NCBI GenBank assembly: GCA_964642165.1
Contig: CAZXOC010000252.1
Coordinates: 1 to 10,996 of the forward strand
Length of the DNA stretch: 10,996 nt
Reading direction: 5' to 3'
Source of the DNA: CAYRVX01 sp964642165
GTDB lineage: Bacteria; Planctomycetota; Phycisphaerae; SM23-33
Below, in pieces: positions 1-4,728 of this stretch. The notes under the pieces are model-generated. The model was not told where the DNA came from and did not search any database. It saw only the letters and a program-made list of their open reading frames with translations. The first letter of the stretch is position 1; every line of letters starts with the position of its first letter. Made by a program: the position numbers and the translations under genes.

Positions 1-1172
1 TCTTCGAGTACCTGGACCTGTTCACGATCAAGAGCGGCGACGAGATCGCCGAGCAGCTCTTCGGCTTCACCGACCGCGGCGGGCGGAAGCTGGCGATCCG
101 CCCGGAGATCACGCCGTCCCTGGCGCGGATGGTCAACGCGCGGATCGCCGCGCTGCCGCGCCCGATCAAGTGGTTCTCCGTGCCGCGCCTCTGCCGCGCC
201 GAGGCGCCCCAGCGGGGGCGGCTCCGCGAGTTCCTCCAGTGGAACATCGACGTGATCGGCTCGGACAGCATCCTCGCCGACGCGGACTGCATCTACGCGG
301 CCGTCGACTTCCTGCGCGAGGTCGGGCTCGGCAGCGAGGACGTGTGCGTACGGATCGGCAGCCGGCCGCTCACCCTCGCGGCGCTGACGGCCGCCGGCGT
401 GCCGGAGGGCACGTTCGAGCCGGCCCTGGCGGCCCTGGACAAGCGCCCGAAGCTCGCCGAGGCCGAGTTCCGCGCCCTGGCCCGGGACGCCGGCCTGAGC
501 GACGGGCAGATCGATGCGGTGGGGCGGTTCCAGGACTGCCCGGGCATCGAGGCCGTCAGAGACTGCTTCGCCGGCGGGGCGGACGTGGCGAAGGACCTGG
601 CGGACCTGGAGGCGCTGCTCGGGGCCCTGGGCGCCATGGGGGTGGGCGACTACTGCGTGCTGGACCTGGGCATCGTTCGCGGGCTGGCGTACTACACCGG
701 CGTGGTGTACGAGATCTTCGACCGCGGGCAGTCGCTCCGCGCGGTCGCCGGCGGGGGGCGCTACGACAACCTGCTGGAGGTCCTTGGCGGCCCGGCAGTG
801 GGGGCGACCGGCTTCGGCATGGGCAACGTGGTGCTCGGCATCCTGCTGGAGGAGAAGGGCAAGCTGCCCGCCGGCGCGGCCGCGCTGGACTTCTTCGTCA
901 TCGACGGCGAGGAAGGCGTCTTCCAGAAGGTCCTGGAAGTGGTGGGGGCCCTGCGGGCAGGCGGCTGGTCCGCCGATCTGAACTACGCCCGGCAGTCGCT
1001 CCGCAAGCAGCTCAAGAACGCCAACCGCCGGGGGGCGCGAAGCGCGGTCATCGTCCGCCGGGACCGCGTCGCGGTCAAGGACATGGCCTCCGGAAACCAG
1101 GACGACCGGCCCGTGAACGAGTTCCTGTCCGACCCGATGCGCGGGGTCCGCCCTGCCGCGCCCGGCGGCTGA
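1..1172 (+). CDS. hisS: Histidyl-tRNA synthetase, 5'-truncated by the window edge
   Basis: Class II aminoacyl-tRNA synthetase that charges tRNA(His) with histidine in the cytoplasm. The reading frame is open from base 3 (first codons FEYLDLF) to the TGA at 1170-1172, giving 389 visible residues. Bacterial HisRS is usually 420-480 residues, so the N-terminus with motif 1 lies outside the window. Visible landmarks are RPEITPSLARMV (about 100-135), the motif 2 region RGRLREFLQWNIDVIG (about 213-260), the histidine-binding motif VRGLAYYTG (about 672-705) and motif 3-like AGGGRYDNLLEVLGG (about 745-795). The C-terminal anticodon-binding domain follows (about 885-1140). The usual GLDYY is GLAYY here, which I believe is tolerated in planctomycete-type enzymes. 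Retention of the anticodon-binding domain argues against the regulatory paralogue HisZ. A 53-bp gap separates it from the next gene on the same strand. Confidence 0.93.
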   Translation, partial: FEYLDLFTIKSGDEIAEQLFGFTDRGGRKLAIRPEITPSLARMVNARIAALPRPIKWFSVPRLCRAEAPQRGRLREFLQWNIDVIGSDSILADADCIYAAVDFLREVGLGSEDVCVRIGSRPLTLAALTAAGVPEGTFEPALAALDKRPKLAEAEFRALARDAGLSDGQIDAVGRFQDCPGIEAVRDCFAGGADVAKDLADLEALLGALGAMGVGDYCVLDLGIVRGLAYYTGVVYEIFDRGQSLRAVAGGGRYDNLLEVLGGPAVGATGFGMGNVVLGILLEEKGKLPAGAAALDFFVIDGEEGVFQKVLEVVGALRAGGWSADLNYARQSLRKQLKNANRRGARSAVIVRRDRVAVKDMASGNQDDRPVNEFLSDPMRGVRPAAPGG

Positions 1173-1225
1173 AAGCGGACGGCTCGGGGCGGACCGCTCT
1201 TGGCGGCCGGGAGTCGCCAAGCGCC

Positions 1226-1744
1226 ATGGCCCATCGAAACGTACATTACGAGGCGGCGTTTGAGGACTACCTGCGGGCCAAGGGGCTGCCCTACGTCGCC
1301 GTCGACGAGGCCAAGAAGGCCATCTTCGCCGGCGCGGCCATCAAGAGCTTCGACTTCCTGGTCTACAGCGGCTCCGGGCCGAACCTGCTGGTGGACGTCA
1401 AGGGGCGGAAGTTCCCGGACTCGACGCCCCGCCGCCGCGGCCACACCCGCGCCTGGGAGAATTGGATCACGCGCCAGGACGTCGAGGGCCTGGTGGAGTG
1501 GGAGAAGGTCTTCGGGGCCGACTTCCGCGCGGTGCTGGTCTTCGCGTACTGGCTCCAGGGCCCGCCACAGCGGGCGCCGTTCCAGGACGTGCACCTCCAC
1601 AAGCAGAAGCACTACGCGTTCGTGGGGATCGCCCTGGCGGACTACGTCACGGGCGCCCGGCCCCGAAGCGCCAAGTGGCAGACGATCGCCATGCCGTCGG
1701 CGCGGTTCGCGGAGCAGGCGGCCGACATCGCCACCTTTCTGTGA
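1226..1744 (+). CDS. HYExAFE family protein, PD-(D/E)XK nuclease-like
   Basis: A 172-residue soluble protein of unknown function. The motif HYEAAFE at residues 7-13 matches the name-giving HYExAFE signature of a family I know as nearly restricted to planctomycetes. The core looks like a PD-(D/E)XK nuclease: E13 in the first helix, D43 in the strand SFDFLVY, then VDVKGRK with D57 and K59. That is the D-x(13)-DxK spacing typical of this fold, followed by the helical segment TRQDVEGLVEWEKVFG. No signal peptide or membrane helix is seen. The ATG at 1226 is chosen because HYExAFE lies just after it and GGGAG (1209-1213) sits 12 nt upstream; the frame is open much further upstream but that overlaps hisS. 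It may be co-transcribed with hisS. Family membership is fairly secure; nuclease activity is inference. Confidence 0.88.
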   Translation: MAHRNVHYEAAFEDYLRAKGLPYVAVDEAKKAIFAGAAIKSFDFLVYSGSGPNLLVDVKGRKFPDSTPRRRGHTRAWENWITRQDVEGLVEWEKVFGADFRAVLVFAYWLQGPPQRAPFQDVHLHKQKHYAFVGIALADYVTGARPRSAKWQTIAMPSARFAEQAADIATFL

Positions 1745-1749
1745 GGCAG

Positions 1750-1777
1750 TTGCAGATGCGCCCCGGGGACGTATAAT
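1750..1777 (+). promoter_or_regulatory. Candidate sigma70-type promoter with perfect TATAAT
   Basis: A perfect -10 hexamer TATAAT lies at 1772-1777, conspicuous in such GC-rich DNA. TTGCAG at 1750-1755 (3 of 6 matches to TTGACA) is a weak -35, with a 16-bp spacer. Transcription would begin near 1783-1785, so the mRNA of the next gene would be leaderless or nearly so if it starts at ATG 1785. The overlap of the -10 with the first ATG (1776) leaves that start codon in doubt. Confidence 0.5.
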
Positions 1778-2003
1778 GGCGGGTATGAAGATGCGAGGCA
1801 TTGCATTGGCGTTGGTTGGCTTCCTGGTGTCCGTGGCCTGGCCGGTCGCCGTCCTGGCGGCCAGGCGATCCAAGAAGGCAAGGACCGGCGTACCCGAGCT
1901 GGAATCCTCCGTGCCGGGATGGGCCATCCTCTGCACGCTGGTCGCCCTGGCGGGGATCTGCGTGGTGGCGTTCAAGAGCGCCAAGCGGACGCACCTGGAC
2001 TGA
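1776..2003 (+). CDS. Small protein with two predicted membrane helices, function unknown
   Basis: A 75-residue protein (67-72 residues with later starts). The hydrophobic segment GIALALVGFLVSVAWPVAVLA (about residues 8-28) could be a membrane helix or a signal peptide. A basic stretch, ARRSKKAR, follows. A second hydrophobic segment runs from about 49 to 65 (WAILCTLVALAGICVVAF), and the tail is the polar KSAKRTHLD. Candidate starts are ATG 1776 (GGGGA at 1765-1769, 6 nt upstream), ATG 1785 and ATG 1791. Because TATAAT covers 1772-1777, 1785 may be the true start on a leaderless transcript. I know no named family for it. Its place between the HYExAFE gene and two exported paralogues gives no firm clue to function. 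The frame, the helices and the promoter support a real gene. Confidence 0.68.
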   Translation: MAGMKMRGIALALVGFLVSVAWPVAVLAARRSKKARTGVPELESSVPGWAILCTLVALAGICVVAFKSAKRTHLD

Positions 2004-2096
2004 TCCGCGTGCGCCGCAGCGGCCGGGCGGGCCCAACCGGCCTCGTGGCGAAGTGTCTGACGTACGTGTGTGCGTGGTTGTGTCCCCTGGAGCTTG

Positions 2097-2115
2097 GGGC
2101 GCGGAAGCGGCGCCC
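2097..2115 (+). other. Hairpin just upstream of the next ribosome binding site
   Basis: GGGCGC (2097-2102) and GCGCCC (2110-2115) form a perfect 6-bp GC stem with a 7-nt loop. It ends 2 bases before the GGGAGA ribosome binding site of the gene at 2130. The site could hinder or modulate translation initiation, or be chance in GC-rich DNA. The 126 bp from 2004 to 2129 show no convincing -10 box. Confidence 0.25.
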
Positions 2116-2129
2116 TCGGGAGAAAGGAC

Positions 2130-2396
2130 ATGAGAAAAGCCCTGATTGTCGCACTGGTGTGCCTCAACGTCGTCCTGGTCGCGGCGCTGCTGGCGGTGAA
2201 CGTGAGGCGGGCGGAGGCCCAGCACCTGCGGGGCGGCAACGACTTCATCATGATCACCGGGCGCATCGAGTCCACCTTCGACGCCGTGTACGTGATCGAC
2301 CTGAAGACGCGCCGCCTCGCCGGCTGGCGGTGGGACCGCACCGCCAAGAGGCTCATCCCGTACAAGGGCCGAACCCTCACCCAGGACTTCCGTTGA
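2130..2396 (+). CDS. Small exported protein, first of a tandem paralogous pair
   Basis: An 88-residue protein of unknown function. It starts MRK followed by a long hydrophobic run (about residues 4-23) and a possible signal peptidase site after AEA (about residue 30), so it is probably exported or anchored in the membrane. The remaining roughly 55 residues hold DFIMITGRI, AVYVIDLKTRRLAGWRWD and a C-terminal TLTQDF. The next gene product repeats this order (DYIMAIGSY, FLYVLDIANAKL, VDLARAF), so the two are paralogues. The short beta-strand-like 'YVxDxxxxxL' segment resembles one blade of a beta-propeller, but that is speculation. ATG 2130 is preferred to the upstream start at 2070 because GGGAGA (2118-2123) lies 6 nt before it and the signal sequence begins there. 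The next gene starts 22 bp after its stop, which suggests an operon. Confidence 0.78.
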   Translation: MRKALIVALVCLNVVLVAALLAVNVRRAEAQHLRGGNDFIMITGRIESTFDAVYVIDLKTRRLAGWRWDRTAKRLIPYKGRTLTQDFR

Positions 2397-2418
2397 CCCG
2401 CGATCAGGAGACAAGAGC

Positions 2419-2721
2419 ATGAAGAACACGCAGAACATCACGCTGATGCTGCTGATCGTCACAACGGCCGTCCTGACCACGCTTCTGGTGGCCAGTTGGC
2501 TCCACACCGAGCCCGCCTACGCCGGGGCTTCGGCCAAGGACGGCGACTACATCATGGCGATCGGGTCCTACAACGAGGAGAGCGACTTCCTGTACGTCCT
2601 GGACATCGCCAACGCCAAGCTGAACATCTACTACGCCGACATCAACACGAACTCGATCCGGCCGGGCGGCACGGTGGATCTCGCGCGGGCCTTTGGGGCC
2701 GTGGTGCCGCCGAAGCGGTAA
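2419..2721 (+). CDS. Small exported protein, second of a tandem paralogous pair
   Basis: A 100-residue protein of unknown function. The N-terminus MKNTQN leads into a hydrophobic segment (about residues 8-27), then a plausible signal peptidase site after AYA (about residue 35). The mature part carries DYIMAIGSY, FLYVLDIANAKL and VDLARAF, matching the preceding gene product in order and spacing. Identity is modest, so the duplication is old or the copies have diverged by function. A good ribosome binding site, AGGAG (2406-2410), lies 8 nt before the ATG. Similar small exported proteins with a G-D-Y-[IL]-[ML] pattern occur, as far as I recall, in several copies in planctomycete genomes. An 8-bp hairpin 26 bp after the stop may end the transcript. 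Confidence 0.8.
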   Translation: MKNTQNITLMLLIVTTAVLTTLLVASWLHTEPAYAGASAKDGDYIMAIGSYNEESDFLYVLDIANAKLNIYYADINTNSIRPGGTVDLARAFGAVVPPKR

Positions 2722-2747
2722 AGCGCAGCCGCAGCCGAACCGACGCG

Positions 2748-2771
2748 GCCGCCTGTGCCCGTGCAGGCGGC
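2748..2771 (+). terminator. Candidate hairpin terminator without a U tract
   Basis: GCCGCCTG (2748-2755) pairs perfectly with CAGGCGGC (2764-2771) around an 8-nt loop, 26 bp downstream of the stop of the second exported paralogue. No T run follows (GGGAAAGCC), so it is not a classical intrinsic terminator. Stem strength and position make it the best candidate for the end of this transcript. Confidence 0.4.
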
Positions 2772-2787
2772 GGGAAAGCCAACGAAC

Positions 2788-2829
2788 CGGGCGGCGAAGG
2801 CCGGCGACCCCGAGCGGGTTCGCCGCCCG
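2788..2829. repeat. 11-bp perfect inverted repeat (large stem-loop)
   Basis: CGGGCGGCGAA (2788-2798) and TTCGCCGCCCG (2819-2829) are exact reverse complements with a 20-nt loop. The right arm can also pair differently: AGCGGG (2813-2818) with CCCGCT (2826-2831), or CGCCGCC (2821-2827) with GGCGGCG (2844-2850). These mutually exclusive structures resemble a switch or a complex terminator, although GC-rich DNA favours such pairings. Confidence 0.5.
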
Positions 2830-2948
2830 CTGCTATGCGCGAAGGCGGCGGGGCCACCCGGATGTCCGGCCATCGTGCGGGGAACAGGCCCAGTTCGCCG
2901 CCCATACGCCAGGTTGCGCAGAACCAGCCGCCCGAGACCCAAAGCATC

Positions 2949-2964
2949 ACATAACGTATATTAT
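2949..2964. promoter_or_regulatory. AT-rich island with -10-like hexamers
   Basis: The stretch ACATAACGTATATTAT is the most AT-rich short segment outside coding DNA. It holds TATATT (2957-2962) and TATTAT (2959-2964) on the plus strand and GATAAT (2965-2960) on the minus strand. No convincing -35 box is found in either direction. A plus-strand transcript from here would run antisense into the rhamnulokinase 3' end; a minus-strand transcript would run antisense to the exported pair. Confidence 0.25.
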
Positions 2965-3047
2965 CGGACGCTGGATGTGGGCTCAGACGGCCGCGGAGGC
3001 CCGTCGCCCTGTGTTTCCGGGGGTCTGCTGGCACCGGGCTGCCGGTC

Positions 3048-4532
3048 TCAGCCCCACCTCTTGGTGCCCTGGAGCTTCCTGTATCGCTCCCGTTTCTCCG
3101 CCCAGAGGTCCGGTTCCTGCGGCTCGTACGTGAGGATCTCCGACGAGGCCCGCATCACGTCGCGGATCTCATCGCGGCTCTTGAGGATGCCCAGGGCCAG
3201 CGCCTGACCCAACGCGTTGCCCAGCGCCGTGCACTGGTCGGCGCCGGCGTGGACGGCCATGCCGCACGCGTCGGCCGTCAGCTGGCACAGCAGCCTGTTG
3301 TGGATGCCGCCGCCGACCATGTAGAACGCCTCCGGGCGCTCGCCGGTCAGGCGGCCGATCGTCTCCACGCACCAGTGGTACTCCAGCGCGAGCGATTCGA
3401 GGACGCAGCGAAGGAGCTGCCCGCGTCCGGCCGGCTGGCCTTGCCCGCTGTCCCGGAGGACCTCCAGCAGCGCCGCTTCCATGTCCGCCGGGGCCAGCAG
3501 GCGCCCGTCGCCGACGTCGGCGAGCGGCCCGCTCTCGGCGGCCGTCGCCTCGGCCGTCATGCGGTCGTAGTCCCACGCGTCGCCGGGCACGTCCCACTTG
3601 CGGCGGAGCTCCTGCACCAGCCAGAGCCCGAGGATGTTCCGGGCCAGGTACCAGCCGCCGTAGGTGTACTCGTTGGTGAAGCCGACCTCGTAGCACTCCC
3701 TGCTGGCGACGGGCGTGTCGACGAGCCGCCCGAGGATGCTCCACGTGCCGCAACTGCAAAACGCCCAGTTGGCCCCCTGCGCGGGCACGGCCGCCACCGC
3801 GGCGCTGGTGTCGTGCCCCGCGCACGCCACGACCGGCACGCCGCCGCAGCCGCCGACCTGGTCGACCACCTCGCCGGTCATCGGCCCGATCACCGTCGCC
3901 GGCTCGATGAGCTTGGGGAAGATCCGCTCGGGCAGGCCGAAACGTCCGATAATCTCCTTGGACCACTGGCAGTCGGTGCCGACGAGCTGCGAGGTCTGGG
4001 CGTCCGACAGCTCGCAGGCCCTCTCGCCCGTCAGGAAGTACGCGAACAGGTCGGGCATCATGAGGAACGTCTCGGCCGCGGCCAGCACGGGCGAATCGGC
4101 CAACTGCATCGCGTGCAACTGGAACAGCGTGTTGATCGGCATGGTGTGCAGGGCCGTCGCGGCGAAGATGTCCTCGATGGGCATGACCTTGGCGGCCTTC
4201 TCGTGGATGCCGTCCGTGCGGGCGTCGCGGTAATGCACCGGGAGGCCCAGCAACTGCCCGTCGCGCCCGAGCAGGCCGAAGTCCACCCCCCACGTGTCCA
4301 CGCTGATCGCCGACAGCTCCACGCCGCGCTCGGCACAGACGCGAATGGACTCGAGGACCTCGGCAAAGGTGGCCGGAAAGTCCCAGTAGCGCGTGCCGGC
4401 CAGGCGCACGTTGCGGCTGGGGAAGCGATGGATCTCCTCCATGCTCACCTTGCCTTCGGCGAGGGTGACGAGCTCCCCCCTACCGCTCTCGGCCCCCAGG
4501 TCCAACGCGAGGAAGTGGTGCTCGTCCGCCAT
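3048..4532 (-). CDS. rhaB: Rhamnulokinase (FGGY carbohydrate kinase)
   Basis: Phosphorylates L-rhamnulose to L-rhamnulose 1-phosphate with ATP in the cytoplasm, the second step of phosphorylating L-rhamnose breakdown. The product has 494 residues, close to the usual 480-490. Landmarks are the N-terminal phosphate-binding LDLGAESGR (10-18), the rhamnulokinase-typical ISVDTWGVDFGLLG (around D79), AGHDTSAA with the likely catalytic base D241, and CSCGTWSILG. In the C-terminal ATPase subdomain are MVGGGIHNRLLCQLTADACG (from M405) and TALGNALGQALALG. The ATG at 4532 is chosen because AGGAGA (4544-4539) lies 6 nt upstream and the family N-terminus begins there; the frame extends upstream to 4595 without conserved sequence. 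No rhamnose isomerase, aldolase or mutarotase gene is in the window. It diverges from the LamG-GH116 gene, with a promoter at 4595-4623. Confidence 0.93.
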   Translation of the reverse strand: MADEHHFLALDLGAESGRGELVTLAEGKVSMEEIHRFPSRNVRLAGTRYWDFPATFAEVLESIRVCAERGVELSAISVDTWGVDFGLLGRDGQLLGLPVHYRDARTDGIHEKAAKVMPIEDIFAATALHTMPINTLFQLHAMQLADSPVLAAAETFLMMPDLFAYFLTGERACELSDAQTSQLVGTDCQWSKEIIGRFGLPERIFPKLIEPATVIGPMTGEVVDQVGGCGGVPVVACAGHDTSAAVAAVPAQGANWAFCSCGTWSILGRLVDTPVASRECYEVGFTNEYTYGGWYLARNILGLWLVQELRRKWDVPGDAWDYDRMTAEATAAESGPLADVGDGRLLAPADMEAALLEVLRDSGQGQPAGRGQLLRCVLESLALEYHWCVETIGRLTGERPEAFYMVGGGIHNRLLCQLTADACGMAVHAGADQCTALGNALGQALALGILKSRDEIRDVMRASSEILTYEPQEPDLWAEKRERYRKLQGTKRWG

Positions 4533-4566
4533 CGTGCGTCTCCTAGCTTGGTTGCAGGCGGCCTGT

Positions 4567-4584
4567 CCGGCCAGACCCGGCCGG
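4567..4584 (-). other. Hairpin in the predicted rhaB 5' untranslated region
   Basis: CCGGCC (4567-4572) and GGCCGG (4579-4584) form a 6-bp stem with a 6-nt loop. It lies between the predicted rhaB start site (near 4588) and the ribosome binding site, inside the roughly 56-nt leader. It could affect transcript stability or translation; chance pairing is possible. Confidence 0.25.
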
Positions 4585-4594
4585 CCCGGGCGCA

Positions 4595-4623
4595 ATTGAA
4601 CCAGACGCCGCCCGCCGGGTCAA
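4595..4623 (-). promoter_or_regulatory. Predicted sigma70-type promoter of rhaB
   Basis: Read on the minus strand, TTGACC (4623-4618, 5 of 6 matches to the -35 consensus) is followed after exactly 17 bp by TTCAAT (4600-4595, 4 of 6 matches to the -10 consensus). Transcription would begin near 4588, giving a leader of about 56 nt before the ATG at 4532. Confidence 0.6.
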
Positions 4624-4642
4624 AGGCTCCTTCGCCGATCCG

Positions 4643-4660
4643 AACGCCGGCTGCGGCGTT
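4643..4660. promoter_or_regulatory. Candidate operator: perfect 7+4+7 dyad between divergent promoters
   Basis: AACGCCG (4643-4649) and CGGCGTT (4654-4660) are exact reverse complements separated by GCTG. The 18-bp dyad overlaps the proposed -35 box (4659-4664) of the LamG-GH116 gene and lies 20 bp upstream of the rhaB -35. Its outer AACG/CGTT ends are reminiscent of LacI-type operators. A regulator bound here could block the plus promoter and influence the minus one. No regulator gene is in the window. Confidence 0.45.
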
Positions 4661-4688
4661 GCGGGAGCCGCCCTCCCGGCCGTACGAT
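4659..4688 (+). promoter_or_regulatory. Predicted promoter of the LamG-GH116 gene
   Basis: TTGCGG (4659-4664) and TACGAT (4683-4688, 4 of 6 matches to TATAAT) are spaced 18 bp apart. Transcription would begin near 4695, giving a leader of about 34 nt that contains the ribosome binding site AGGGAG (4715-4720) before the ATG at 4729. The -35 is weak, in keeping with dependence on a regulator. Confidence 0.42.
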
Positions 4689-4728
4689 GCACGCGAGGCC
4701 GTGGCCACAGGCCCAGGGAGACACCGAG

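Larger units (their letters stand above)
2722..3047. other. Convergent intergenic region, 326 bp, no supported gene
   Basis: The space between the end of the exported pair (plus) and the end of the rhamnulokinase gene (minus). Overlapping frames here read as low-complexity Arg/Pro/Ala/Gly and have no good start signals. The stretch holds at least three GC-rich inverted repeats (2748-2771, 2788-2829, 2813-2831). GTTCGCCGCCC occurs twice in direct orientation, at 2818-2828 and 2893-2903. A single AT-rich island lies at 2949-2964. It may serve as a bidirectional termination zone or hold a small RNA. Confidence 0.5.

Noticed and set aside
1..1172. HisZ (regulatory subunit of ATP phosphoribosyltransferase) instead of HisRS
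   Set aside because: HisZ lacks the C-terminal anticodon-binding domain, which is present here.
983..2380. A 465-residue minus-strand open frame
   Set aside because: It runs antisense across four plus-strand genes that have start signals or family motifs; its composition is low complexity.
4533..4595. N-terminal extension of rhaB to 4595
   Set aside because: The extra 21 residues are not conserved family sequence and overlap the proposed -10 box; ATG 4532 has a good ribosome binding site.
4687..4728. Upstream ATG at 4687 as the start of the LamG-GH116 gene
   Set aside because: It has no ribosome binding site, overlaps the proposed -10 box, and would put polar residues before the signal sequence. 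ATG 4729 has AGGGAG 8 nt upstream.
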